A stretch of DNA of 34,691 bases from an uncultured Pelagibacteraceae bacterium (lineage in GTDB: Bacteria > Pseudomonadota > Alphaproteobacteria > Pelagibacterales > Pelagibacteraceae): NCBI GenBank assembly GCA_902553845.1, contig CACDMG010000003.1, positions 1 through 34,691 on the forward strand, written 5' to 3'. Below, one piece after another: positions 18,106 to 27,911 of the stretch (positions are counted from its first letter, which is position 1; each line of letters starts with the position of its first letter). The translations under genes and the position numbers were made by a program. The notes under the pieces are model-generated. The model saw only the letters and a list, made by a program, of their open reading frames with translations. It made no database searches and was not told the DNA's origin.

Positions 18106-18990
18106 TTATGAGTTTTCTGATAAAAAATTATTAATATAGTCTTTTAGTTTAATCGATCCAAAATTTTTATATATTTTAGTCGAGGCTGTCATGCTAGTTA
18201 ATGCTGAAGCATATCTTTCACCACTTCTTCTTGGTAATAATTTAATTTTTGATTTGAACATTTTGGCAACTTCCAGAATTGAATAACTATATTTGTTACT
18301 TATACTATAATATCTATTTTTATTCTTTTTCCATGCTTTAAAACAAACTTTTATAGTATCATCTATATGTGTAAATCTTCTTGATTGTGAGCCAGGTCTA
18401 ACAACTGGCAACGGTTTTTTTTTTATAAAATGATCTTCAAATATTCCTATTACTGTTGCCATTTTACCTTTTTTAATTTGATTTGGTCCATATACATTGT
18501 AAAAAAAAATAACTTCAAATTTAAAATCAAACCAATTTTTTAAATTTTCTAGAAATTCTAAATTTTTAGATTTCGTAAATGCATAAGGTGAGAGATTTTT
18601 GTCTTTACCCTTTTTTCCTAGTGATGCTGATGTAGCTGAGTATATTAACTTTATCTTATTTTTAAGGCAAAAATCAAAAACCTCATTTGATCCTATTGTA
18701 TTTGATTGAATACATTTATTCATTTGTTTAAAACTTTGGTAAATTCTTGAGAACTCACCGAAATGGAAAATTGTTTTAATTCTTTTTTTTTTTGAATTTA
18801 AAATTTTAGAGATATTTTTTGTATTACCATTTATATATTTAACATTTTTATTTTTAATTTGATTTTTTTTTATACCTGAAGAATAATCATCTAAACTTAT
18901 TATCTTATAATTTGTATTTTGAACTAAATAATTGATAAGGTTTGATCCAACAAAACCACATCCACCTGTTACTATTAACAAATTTTTCAA
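18106..18990 (-). CDS. NAD-dependent sugar epimerase/dehydratase (extended SDR, GalE-like)
   Basis: 'VTGGCGFVGSNLINYL' Rossmann motif, 'SPYAFTKSKNLEFL' (YxxxK), 'VRPGSQSRRFTHIDDT'. Confidence 0.85.
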   Translation of the reverse strand: MKNLLIVTGGCGFVGSNLINYLVQNTNYKIISLDDYSSGIKKNQIKNKNVKYINGNTKNISKILNSKKKRIKTIFHFGEFSRIYQSFKQMNKCIQSNTIGSNEVFDFCLKNKIKLIYSATSASLGKKGKDKNLSPYAFTKSKNLEFLENLKNWFDFKFEVIFFYNVYGPNQIKKGKMATVIGIFEDHFIKKKPLPVVRPGSQSRRFTHIDDTIKVCFKAWKKNKNRYYSISNKYSYSILEVAKMFKSKIKLLPRRSGERYASALTSMTASTKIYKNFGSIKLKDYINNFLSENS

Positions 18991-18991
18991 T

Positions 18992-19927
18992 TTATATACT
19001 CGATTTTACAAAATTTTTATAAGTTATATCAAAGCCTTTATCTAAACTAATTTTTGATTTCCATCCATAATTTTTAGCCAATTTTGTATTTAATATTTTT
19101 CTTGGAGTTCCGTTAGGTTTAGATCTATCAAGTTTGATGTTAAGTTTAATATTTAATTTTTTCATAATAAATTTTGCATAATCACTTATTTTTTTTTCAT
19201 GTCCAGATCCAATATTTATTATTGTATGTCTAACTTTTTTTCTCATGAAAAATTCACACGCATTTGCTAAATCATCAACAAATAGTAACTCTCTTTTTGC
19301 TTTACCATCTCCCCATAGATTAATACTTCTTATCTTATTTTCTTTTGCGTTATGAATTTTTTTAATCAATGCTGGAAAAAAATGAGAATTGTTTAAATCG
19401 TAATTATCATTTGGACCATATAGGTTAGATGGCATTAAACATATATAACTTAATCCATATTTTTCGTTATAAGCTTCACACATTTTTACACCAGCAATTT
19501 TAGCTACTGCATATGCATCATTAGTGTTTTCCAATTTTCCAGTCAACAAACTGCTTTCTTTAATTGGTTGAGCTGCATACTTTGGATATATGCAACTAGA
19601 GCCTAAAAAAATTAATTTTTTAACACCACACTTATATGATGAATGTATCAGATTTGTTTGTATCATTAAATTTTGATAGATAAATTCAGCTTTATTCTTT
19701 TTATTTGCAATAATTCCTCCAACTTTTGCTGCTGCTATGATAACACAATCAGGTTTTACAAATTTTAGATATTTTTCAGTTTTTTTTTGATCTAATAGAT
19801 CAACTTTTTTTTTATTTACTGTATAAATCTTTTTATATTTTTTTTTTCTTAAATATCTTAATATTGAAGATCCAACCATTCCTTTATGGCCAGCTAAAAA
19901 AATTTTGCTATTTTTTTTAACTTGCAT
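18992..19927 (-). CDS. fcl: GDP-L-fucose synthase
   Basis: '[18 protein letters not shown]', '[12 protein letters not shown]', '[40 protein letters not shown]'. Confidence 0.95.
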   Translation of the reverse strand: MQVKKNSKIFLAGHKGMVGSSILRYLRKKKYKKIYTVNKKKVDLLDQKKTEKYLKFVKPDCVIIAAAKVGGIIANKKNKAEFIYQNLMIQTNLIHSSYKCGVKKLIFLGSSCIYPKYAAQPIKESSLLTGKLENTNDAYAVAKIAGVKMCEAYNEKYGLSYICLMPSNLYGPNDNYDLNNSHFFPALIKKIHNAKENKIRSINLWGDGKAKRELLFVDDLANACEFFMRKKVRHTIINIGSGHEKKISDYAKFIMKKLNIKLNIKLDRSKPNGTPRKILNTKLAKNYGWKSKISLDKGFDITYKNFVKSSI

Positions 19928-20963
19928 TTAAATTTTCATATTCTGAATCGATCATTTCCTCGATTAAAGAAGTAATATTTTGTGATGGTTTCCATTTCAA
20001 CTTTCTTCTAGCTTTTCGAGCGTTTCCTAAAAGAGTCTCAACATCTAAGGGTCTAAAATAATTTTTATCGCACTCTATTATTGGATAACCATTTTCATTA
20101 TATGCTTTTTCCTTAATACCTTTCCCCTTCCAATAAATTTTAAGGTCAAGTTTTTTTGCTGCAATATTTATAAATTGTTTAATTGAATATTGATTACCAG
20201 TCGCTACCACATAATCATCTGGGTTTTTCTGCTGAAGTATTTTCCACATTGCTAAACAATAATCTCTAGCGTGCCCCCAATCTCTTTTGGCATATAAATT
20301 ACCTAAATAAAGTTTTTTTTGTTTACCTTCTTTAATTTTACACAAACCTGAAATTATTTTTTTTGTTACAAAAGTTTCGCCTCGTCTTGGACTTTCATGA
20401 TTAAATAAAATTCCATTACAAGCAAAAATATTATAAGCCTCTCTATAATTTTTTGTGATCCAATGAGCATATAACTTTGCTACACCATATGGACTTTGTG
20501 GATAAAATTCTGTTTTTTCATCTTGAGGAATTTTCTGAACTTTACCGTACATTTCAGAGGTTCCAGCCTGATAAAATTTTGTTTTTTTTTCCAATTTATG
20601 AAATTTAATTGCCTCTAAAATTCTAAGTGCGCCTAAAGCATCAGCATTTGCAGTATACTCTGGTACTTCAAATGATACCGCAACGTGTGATTGGGCGGCC
20701 AAATTATAAATTTCATCAGGTTTTGTTTTTTTTATAATGCTTGACACTGAGGTCGAGTCAGTAATATCACCGTAATGAAGTCTAAAACTATAATTTTTTT
20801 CGTGAGGATCTTGATAGATGTGATCAATCCTTAATGTATTAATACTAGATGATCTTCTTTTAACTCCGTGTACAATATATTTCTTTTTTAAAAGTAATTC
20901 TGCAAGATAAGAGCCATCTTGACCGGTAATTCCAAAGATTAAAGCTGATTTTTTTTTTGCCAT
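19917..20963 (-). CDS. gmd: GDP-mannose 4,6-dehydratase
   Basis: '[19 protein letters not shown]', '[22 protein letters not shown]', '[35 protein letters not shown]'. Confidence 0.96.
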   Translation of the reverse strand: MAKKKSALIFGITGQDGSYLAELLLKKKYIVHGVKRRSSSINTLRIDHIYQDPHEKNYSFRLHYGDITDSTSVSSIIKKTKPDEIYNLAAQSHVAVSFEVPEYTANADALGALRILEAIKFHKLEKKTKFYQAGTSEMYGKVQKIPQDEKTEFYPQSPYGVAKLYAHWITKNYREAYNIFACNGILFNHESPRRGETFVTKKIISGLCKIKEGKQKKLYLGNLYAKRDWGHARDYCLAMWKILQQKNPDDYVVATGNQYSIKQFINIAAKKLDLKIYWKGKGIKEKAYNENGYPIIECDKNYFRPLDVETLLGNARKARRKLKWKPSQNITSLIEEMIDSEYENLNAS

Positions 20964-21057
20964 TTTGATTAATTTTTATAATAAATTTAATATTAATATA
21001 TTAATTTAATCATTTCACAAGTTCATTAAATTTTTTTTCATATTATTAATACATAGC

Positions 21058-21996
21058 TTATTCTAATATTTTAATTTCTTTTTCTAAACTAACACCGGTC
21101 TTTTCTAATACACTTTTATGGACAAAATCTATTAAATTTTTCATGTCTTCAAATGAAGCGTTTCCTTTATTGACAAAAAAATTTGAATGTTTTTTAGAAA
21201 TACACGCATCCCCAAATTCAACATCTACTGAAACCGACTCTCTAATCAATTCCCAAACCTTTTTTTTTGTTTGAGATTTAGGATTTTTGAATGTACTACC
21301 GCTTGTTTTGATTTTTGTAGGTTGAGTTTTTTCTTTCTCTTCTTTGAATCTGTTCATTCTATTTTTGATCTCCATCTTCTCACATTTTACTGTTTTGAAT
21401 GAAGCACTTAAAAATATTAGATCATCTGACAAATTACTTTTCCTATACTCAAATTTTATTTCTTTAGAGGGAATGGTTTTTATATTGCCTAGTTTATCTA
21501 TTGCTTGAATAGATACTAAAATATCCTTAAATTCGCTTCCAAAGCATCCAGCATTCATTTTAATACCTCCACCAATAGTCCCAGGAATACATGATAAAAA
21601 TTCAAGTCCTGTTAAACTATTTTCCGCTGCAAACTCAGACAATGATTTATCTAAAGCACCACTTCCTGCAATTATAATATTCTCACCTAGTAAAGAAATA
21701 TTACTAAAACACTTACCTAACTTGATAACAACACCATCGAAGAAATTATCGTTTATTAGTGTGTTGGAGCCTGCTCCAAGAATAAATATTTTTTCTTTAT
21801 TGTTTAATTTTTTTAGAAAATTTATTAAATTATTTAAATTTTCCGCTTTATAAAAAATTTTTGATTTTCCTCCAATATTAAACCAATTCTTTTTTTTTAA
21901 ATCAGCATCAAATCTAATATTGTCCTCAAATTCTTTTAAAAAAACTTTTAAATTTTTTTCACTCATTTTATCAAGTTTGGCATATTTCTCATCCAA
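21058..21996 (-). CDS. murB: UDP-N-acetylenolpyruvoylglucosamine reductase
   Basis: 'NWFNIGGKSKIFYKAENL', 'ILGAGSNTLIND', 'LEFLSCIPGTIGGGIKMNAGCFGSEFKD', 'SGSTFKNP'. Confidence 0.95.
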   Translation of the reverse strand: MDEKYAKLDKMSEKNLKVFLKEFEDNIRFDADLKKKNWFNIGGKSKIFYKAENLNNLINFLKKLNNKEKIFILGAGSNTLINDNFFDGVVIKLGKCFSNISLLGENIIIAGSGALDKSLSEFAAENSLTGLEFLSCIPGTIGGGIKMNAGCFGSEFKDILVSIQAIDKLGNIKTIPSKEIKFEYRKSNLSDDLIFLSASFKTVKCEKMEIKNRMNRFKEEKEKTQPTKIKTSGSTFKNPKSQTKKKVWELIRESVSVDVEFGDACISKKHSNFFVNKGNASFEDMKNLIDFVHKSVLEKTGVSLEKEIKILE

Positions 21997-23360
21997 GTTG
22001 AGATAGAGCCAGCTCCCATCCCTATTACAATTTTTCTATCTACTAAATTATTTTTTAAAAATTTAGCTAATTGGATTTCGTTATTTACTAAAAATAATTT
22101 AACTTTTGAATTTTTAATTATTTCTTTTGCAAAATTAAAATAATTAAATCCTAATTTAATTTTTTCACCAGCTGTATAAATCGGACAAAGCACAACTGTG
22201 TCTGCATCTTTAAAAGCAAAAGAAAATTCTTTTTTTAAATCTTTAAGTCGCGAAATTCTATGTGGCTGAAAAATACAGACTTTTTCAAAGTTTTTATAAA
22301 CTTTACTTACTCCGTCTAAAACAAACTTTATTTCAGTTGGATGGTGAGCATAGTCATCATAAAAATCTATATTATTATAGGTGAAAATTTTATTAAACCT
22401 TCTTTGGACTCCCTTAAAATTTAATAATCCTTTTTTAATTCTTTTAATTGATATTCCAACAGTTAAGGCAACTGCAGTTGCAGCAACAGCATTACGTACA
22501 TTATGAATTCCAAGTAAAGGTATCTTTATATTTTTTATATTTTCTTTTTTTTTATTCGGAAGATTAATATTTAAATCAAACACAGTGTATTCTTTATTTT
22601 GTTTAATATTTCTAAATAGAAAATTTGATTTTATATTTTTTCCATAAGTATATATATTATGGTTTTTTAAACTTTTAAAAATCTCATAATTAATTTTATC
22701 ATCAATGCAAATAAAAGATTTTCCAAATGAGGGAACTTTTTTAATGAATTTTACAAAATAATTTTTTAAATCTTTCATTGTTTTGTAATAATCCATGTGT
22801 TCTCTATCAATATTTGTAATTACAGAATAGGTAGGTGGAATGTGTACAAAACTACCATCTGACTCATCTGCCTCTAAAATTGACCACTCACTTTTACCCA
22901 ATTTTGCAGAATTTTTTATAGAATTAATTACTCCTCCATTAATTATAGTTGGGTCTAAATTTGTTTTTTGAAAAATAGCAGCAACTAAAGATGTTGTAGT
23001 AGTTTTTCCATGTGAACCTACTACAACAATATTTTTCATTAAGGAAACTATGTGGGCTAACATTTGTCCTCTTTTTACAATTGGTAATCCTTTTAGTTTT
23101 GCCTCCTTTAATTCTGGATTGTCATTTTTGATAGCAGATGAAATAACAACTATAGTTGCTTTTTTTAGATTTTGTTTTTTATGACCTATAAAAATTTTTA
23201 TCTTTTCTTTTTTTAATCTATCAATATTTTTATTATGGAGAATATCACTCCCCTGAACTTTAAAACCTTTACCTTTCATGATTAGCGAAAGACCACTCAT
23301 GCCTATTCCGCCAATCCCAACAAAATGGATTATTTCATTTTTTGCTAATTCAATTTTCAT
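21963..23360 (-). CDS. murC: UDP-N-acetylmuramate-L-alanine ligase
   Basis: 'HFVGIGGIGMSGLSLIM', 'VVGSHGKTTTTSLVAAIF', 'DDYAHHPTEI'. Confidence 0.97.
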   Translation of the reverse strand: MKIELAKNEIIHFVGIGGIGMSGLSLIMKGKGFKVQGSDILHNKNIDRLKKEKIKIFIGHKKQNLKKATIVVISSAIKNDNPELKEAKLKGLPIVKRGQMLAHIVSLMKNIVVVGSHGKTTTTSLVAAIFQKTNLDPTIINGGVINSIKNSAKLGKSEWSILEADESDGSFVHIPPTYSVITNIDREHMDYYKTMKDLKNYFVKFIKKVPSFGKSFICIDDKINYEIFKSLKNHNIYTYGKNIKSNFLFRNIKQNKEYTVFDLNINLPNKKKENIKNIKIPLLGIHNVRNAVAATAVALTVGISIKRIKKGLLNFKGVQRRFNKIFTYNNIDFYDDYAHHPTEIKFVLDGVSKVYKNFEKVCIFQPHRISRLKDLKKEFSFAFKDADTVVLCPIYTAGEKIKLGFNYFNFAKEIIKNSKVKLFLVNNEIQLAKFLKNNLVDRKIVIGMGAGSISTWMRNMPNLIK

Positions 23361-24414
23361 TAATATGCTCTAATATTTTTTGATTAACATCATTCCAAGT
23401 ATTTTGATAATTAAAATTTTTCAAATTATCTTTTTTTTTTAAATAATCATTTTTATTCCCAATTATTTCCAATAAAACTGCTTCAATTTTTTCTTCAATC
23501 AATTTTTGACTCAGTACCCAACAACAGCCTCTTTTTTCATAATATATTGCATTTTCAAATTGATGATCATCTTTAGCTGAGGGCAATGGAATAGCTAGAA
23601 ATGGAATGTTTGAGACTGACAATTCTGCCAAAGTAGATGCACCAGCTCTTGTAATACACAAATCTGATTTATGAAGAATATTTACAAATTTATATTCAAA
23701 ATTGAAAATATAATTTTCAATATTATTTTTTTTGTAAAAATTTCTAAGATTATCTATATTATTTAAATTTGTCTGTTGAATTACCTTTAAAGAGTATCTT
23801 TTTGAAATTTGAATAATTACATCTTTCAAATAATCATCAAAAATATTTGCACCTTGACTGCCACCAACAATTAACAAATTAAATTTATCATTTTTATTTA
23901 AATCTATTTTCTTTTCATAAAATTCCTTCCTTACCAAAGGTTTAATTAGAACTATCTTTTCTTTTAAATTAGATGGAAAATTTTTTATTTCATTAGAGTA
24001 ACAAAATATCTTTTTACTAAAATTTAAATAAAATTTATTTGCTTTACCCAAGACAAAATTAGGTTCAATTAAAAAAATATCTAGGCCAAGTATTCTTGCT
24101 GACAAACAGAGAGGTAAAGACATATATCCTCCCGTTGATATCAATTTGTCAATTTTTTCCTTTTTTAGTAAAATTATTGATTTGATAGTTAAAAATAGGA
24201 TTTTAAAAAAGTTAAATGGAAAAAGAATAATATTATTTAACTTAGGAGTGTTAATTATATTTATTTGAGAAAAATTTCCTCCAATATATTTTAACCCTCT
24301 TAAATCTGAAGAAATTATAGTTTCAAAATTATCTGACAAGTGCTCATGAAGAATTAGAGCGGGGATAGTATGTCCTCCAGAACCACCTGTGGAAATTAAA
24401 ATTTTTTTTTTCAT
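23350..24414 (-). CDS. murG: UDP-GlcNAc:undecaprenyl-PP-MurNAc-pentapeptide GlcNAc transferase
   Basis: 'ILISTGGSGGHTIPAL', 'LLIVGGSQGANIFDD', 'CITRAGASTLAELSVSNIPFLAIPLPSAKDDHQFENA'. Confidence 0.95.
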   Translation of the reverse strand: MKKKILISTGGSGGHTIPALILHEHLSDNFETIISSDLRGLKYIGGNFSQINIINTPKLNNIILFPFNFFKILFLTIKSIILLKKEKIDKLISTGGYMSLPLCLSARILGLDIFLIEPNFVLGKANKFYLNFSKKIFCYSNEIKNFPSNLKEKIVLIKPLVRKEFYEKKIDLNKNDKFNLLIVGGSQGANIFDDYLKDVIIQISKRYSLKVIQQTNLNNIDNLRNFYKKNNIENYIFNFEYKFVNILHKSDLCITRAGASTLAELSVSNIPFLAIPLPSAKDDHQFENAIYYEKRGCCWVLSQKLIEEKIEAVLLEIIGNKNDYLKKKDNLKNFNYQNTWNDVNQKILEHINEN

Positions 24415-25538
24415 AATTTAATTTTTCTTTTAGTAAGATTGAGAATAATTCCTGATAGAATCGAAACACTAATTATAGATGAACCGCCATAACTAATATA
24501 AGGAAGTGTCATTCCTGTAGTTGGAAACAATCTTATATTTACTCCAATATGAATAATAGTTTGCATCAAAATTAAACTTATACAACCTACCAAAATTAAT
24601 TTAATTTTTTCTTCATTTTCAAAATAAACTTTTTTAAACACCGAATAGATAAATATTATAAATAATAATAGTATTAAAATAATAGCAATAACTCCAAACT
24701 CTTCAGATATTACTGAAATTATATAATCCGTATGAGCCTCTGGCACTCTATTCTTTAATATACCTTCACCAACCCCTTTGCCAAAAAAACCCCCACTGAT
24801 TATTGATTCAATTGCTTTATCTGATTGAAAATTGTGAGTACCAATCTCTTTATCGAAAAAAGAGATTAATCTACTTTTAATGTAATCGAACTTTGGAACA
24901 AAAATAATTAAATAAGAAATCAAAAATACAGAAATAAAGAATAATATTAATAGAAAAACAATATTTATACCTGATGTAAAAACTAAAATTAACCAACTAA
25001 AGATTACTAAAAGAGTTTGGCCAATATCTGGTTGTAAAACTAAAAATAAAGCTACAATTAGAGTTGTAGAAAAAGATAAAAAATATTTAAAATATAAGTT
25101 GGAATATTTTTCACTGCTCAAAATTAAACTAATAGAAATTATCAAAAATGGCTTCACTAATTCTATTGGTTGAAATCTTGGTAGCATATATAATTCTATC
25201 CATCTTTTTGATCCTTTAACTTCTATTCCAATTAGAGGAACCAAAAGTAAAAAAAATAAAGAAATAAAAAAGAGTAATAATGAAAATCTAAATAATGTTC
25301 TTTGATTTATTGAAGAAAAAACAAACATTACAATAACACCTAAAAAAATAAATATTAAATGTTTAAAAAAAAAGGAATAATTATTTGTATTTAATTTATC
25401 TGATGCAATTAAAGATGTTGAAACTAATGAAAAAAAAAGCCCTATAATAAAAAGTAAAACAATTATTGAAAATATAAATTTATCTATATTTTTCCACCAC
25501 TCATAATATAGATTAAAGATCGATAGTTTTTTGTACAT
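24411..25538 (-). CDS. ftsW: Lipid II polymerase FtsW (SEDS family)
   Basis: 'KGSKRWIEL...RFQPIELVKPFLII', 'QPDIGQTLLV', 'EAHTDYIISVISEEFG', 'TGMTLPYISYGGSSI'. Confidence 0.93.
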   Translation of the reverse strand: MYKKLSIFNLYYEWWKNIDKFIFSIIVLLFIIGLFFSLVSTSLIASDKLNTNNYSFFFKHLIFIFLGVIVMFVFSSINQRTLFRFSLLLFFISLFFLLLVPLIGIEVKGSKRWIELYMLPRFQPIELVKPFLIISISLILSSEKYSNLYFKYFLSFSTTLIVALFLVLQPDIGQTLLVIFSWLILVFTSGINIVFLLILFFISVFLISYLIIFVPKFDYIKSRLISFFDKEIGTHNFQSDKAIESIISGGFFGKGVGEGILKNRVPEAHTDYIISVISEEFGVIAIILILLLFIIFIYSVFKKVYFENEEKIKLILVGCISLILMQTIIHIGVNIRLFPTTGMTLPYISYGGSSIISVSILSGIILNLTKRKIKL

Positions 25539-26826
25539 TCAAATTTTTTTTTACCAGTTTATTAAAATAATAGCCTCTGTCTTCAAAATTTTTAAAACTA
25601 TCAAATGATGCAGCACATGGACTGAATAAAATTATTTTTTTTGATTTTTCTTTTTTAATTACAAAAAAAATTTTTTTCAAAGCTTCATTTAAATTTTTGA
25701 AATTTTGAAATTGAATTTTATTATTTAAAGCGTTATTAAAGAATTTAAAATTTTTTCCGTATATAAATGCCTTTATATTTTTAAAATATTTTTTTGATAA
25801 ATTAAATTTATCTCCTTTTTTCGGTTTACCTCCCAACAACCAGAAAATCTTACTATTTAATTTTAAAATTCCCTCAGATGATGAAAAACTTGTTGATTTA
25901 GAATCATTTATAATTATTAATTTAGGGCCTTTAAAAATAATTTGTTGTCTATAATTTAACCCTTTAAAATTTTTAATTGCCTTGATCAAAGATTTACTTC
26001 TTAGACCAAATTCTTTTAAAATTGCTAAAACAAATGATAAATTTTCTTTATTATTTGCATTTAAAAAATACTCATTTCCGATTTTTTTAATAAAATTATC
26101 TAAATTTGTCGTGCTAACTTTTATTACTTTATGATTAACCTTATTGGAAAGAAGTTCTTTGTTAACAAGTAAGTCATTTTTTTTTATAAAACTCAAAGAT
26201 CCTTTTGGTTGATTTTTAATTAATTTAAACTTTGCTTTTATATAATTATTTAAGGTTTTGTGTCTCTCAAGATGGTCTGGTGCTATATTTAATATAGCAG
26301 AATATTTTGAACAAAAAATTTTACTATATTCTAATTGATAAGAAGATGCCTCTATAACAAAAATAGTTTTCTTTTTTACATTATTTACTGAAAGAATCGG
26401 ATTTCCTATATTTCCAACTAATTTAACATCAAAACTTTTCTGAGATAAAATTTCGTAAAGAAGTTGACATGTTGTAGATTTTCCATTTGTTCCGGTTACA
26501 GTTATAGAGTCATTTTTATAAAAGGAGTAAAATACATCTAAATCAGAATAAATTTTTTTTTTATTTTTTTTTAAAAAATTAGACAATCGACATTTATTTA
26601 AGTCAATTCCTGGACTTAAAATTACTCTATCGAATTTAGATTTTATAACATCGCTGTATGTAATTGTTTTTTTTCTGGTTAAAAAATCATTTGAGTCGAT
26701 TTGATAATCATCAAATAAGAAAATATCATTTTTATTTTTTAAAAATTTAAAAGCTGAAATACCAGTCTTTCCAAGACCATAAATCAATATTTTTTTATTT
26801 AAAAAAATATTTTTCTCTTTTTTCAT
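25513..26826 (-). CDS. murD: UDP-N-acetylmuramoylalanine-D-glutamate ligase; likely start is the internal ATG at 26826 (track ORF starts 26883)
   Basis: 'KKILIYGLGKTGISAFKFL', 'TVTGTNGKSTTCQLL', 'NIAPDHLERH'; ATG at 26826 overlaps the mraY stop (TAATG). Confidence 0.9.
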   Translation of the reverse strand: MKKEKNIFLNKKILIYGLGKTGISAFKFLKNKNDIFLFDDYQIDSNDFLTRKKTITYSDVIKSKFDRVILSPGIDLNKCRLSNFLKKNKKKIYSDLDVFYSFYKNDSITVTGTNGKSTTCQLLYEILSQKSFDVKLVGNIGNPILSVNNVKKKTIFVIEASSYQLEYSKIFCSKYSAILNIAPDHLERHKTLNNYIKAKFKLIKNQPKGSLSFIKKNDLLVNKELLSNKVNHKVIKVSTTNLDNFIKKIGNEYFLNANNKENLSFVLAILKEFGLRSKSLIKAIKNFKGLNYRQQIIFKGPKLIIINDSKSTSFSSSEGILKLNSKIFWLLGGKPKKGDKFNLSKKYFKNIKAFIYGKNFKFFNNALNNKIQFQNFKNLNEALKKIFFVIKKEKSKKIILFSPCAASFDSFKNFEDRGYYFNKLVKKNLNVQKTIDL

Positions 26827-27911
26827 TATCTCAATTTTAATGTCGCTAAACCTATCATTGCTAAAATTATTGAAATAATCCAAAATCTTATTACGACGGT
26901 AGATTCAGGCCAACCCTTTTTTTCAAAATGATGGTGAATTGGTGCCATTTTAAAAATTCTTTTGCCAGTAAGCTTGTAGGAAATAACTTGAACCATAACT
27001 GATACAGCTTCCAAAACGAATAAGCCTCCAGTGATAGCTAAAACAATTTCATGCTTTGTAATTATTCCTACTGCTCCAAGAGATCCGCCTAAAGATAATG
27101 ATCCGGTATCCCCCATAAATATTTTTGCAGGAGGAGCATTAAACCATAAAAAACCTAAACAAGCTCCAATTATAGCTCCACAAAATATTGAAACTTCTCC
27201 AGTTCCTTGAATATATGGAATTTGTAAATAATCAGAAAAAACTATATTTCCAGTTATGTAGCTAATAAAAGCAAAACATGAAGCGACTAAAATAACAGGA
27301 ACCGTAGCCAAACCATCAAGACCATCAGTTAAATTTACGGCATTAGATGAACCTACAATAACAAAAATAGCGAACGGAATAAAAAACCATCCTAAATTAA
27401 TAATTAAATTTTTAAAAAATGGAAAAAAGAGATTTAATAATTGTTCATTATCTGTAAATTTTGTCAAAAAGACTATTCCTATAAATGCTATTATTATCTG
27501 AATCATTATTTTTAGTTTTGAAGAGATGCCTGAAGAATTTTTAAATTTTATTTTTCTATAATCATCATATGCACCCAGTAATCCAAATGATATAGCTATA
27601 TACAAAGCAAAAATTATATAAATATTTTTTAAATCACCCCACATTAATACGGAAATCAATAAACCCGTTAAGATAATAAGACCACCCATTGTTGGTGTAC
27701 CAATTTTTTTGATTATATGATCTGAAGGGCCATCATCTCTAATTGGATTTGTTATATCTTTATTTGCAAAATATCTAATAAAAGGATTACCAATTAATAA
27801 AACAATAATTAGAGATGTAAACATAGCCAAACCAGTTCTAAAAGTAATATATTTAAATACATTTAAAAATGAAAATATATCTACAAAGTTTAAAAGAAAA
27901 TTATAAAGCAT
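26826..27911 (-). CDS. mraY: Phospho-N-acetylmuramoyl-pentapeptide transferase
   Basis: 'GTPTMGGLIIL', 'AVNLTDGLDGLA', 'FMGDTGSLSLGGSLG', 'APIHHHFEKKGWPE'. Confidence 0.97.
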   Translation of the reverse strand: MLYNFLLNFVDIFSFLNVFKYITFRTGLAMFTSLIIVLLIGNPFIRYFANKDITNPIRDDGPSDHIIKKIGTPTMGGLIILTGLLISVLMWGDLKNIYIIFALYIAISFGLLGAYDDYRKIKFKNSSGISSKLKIMIQIIIAFIGIVFLTKFTDNEQLLNLFFPFFKNLIINLGWFFIPFAIFVIVGSSNAVNLTDGLDGLATVPVILVASCFAFISYITGNIVFSDYLQIPYIQGTGEVSIFCGAIIGACLGFLWFNAPPAKIFMGDTGSLSLGGSLGAVGIITKHEIVLAITGGLFVLEAVSVMVQVISYKLTGKRIFKMAPIHHHFEKKGWPESTVVIRFWIISIILAMIGLATLKLR

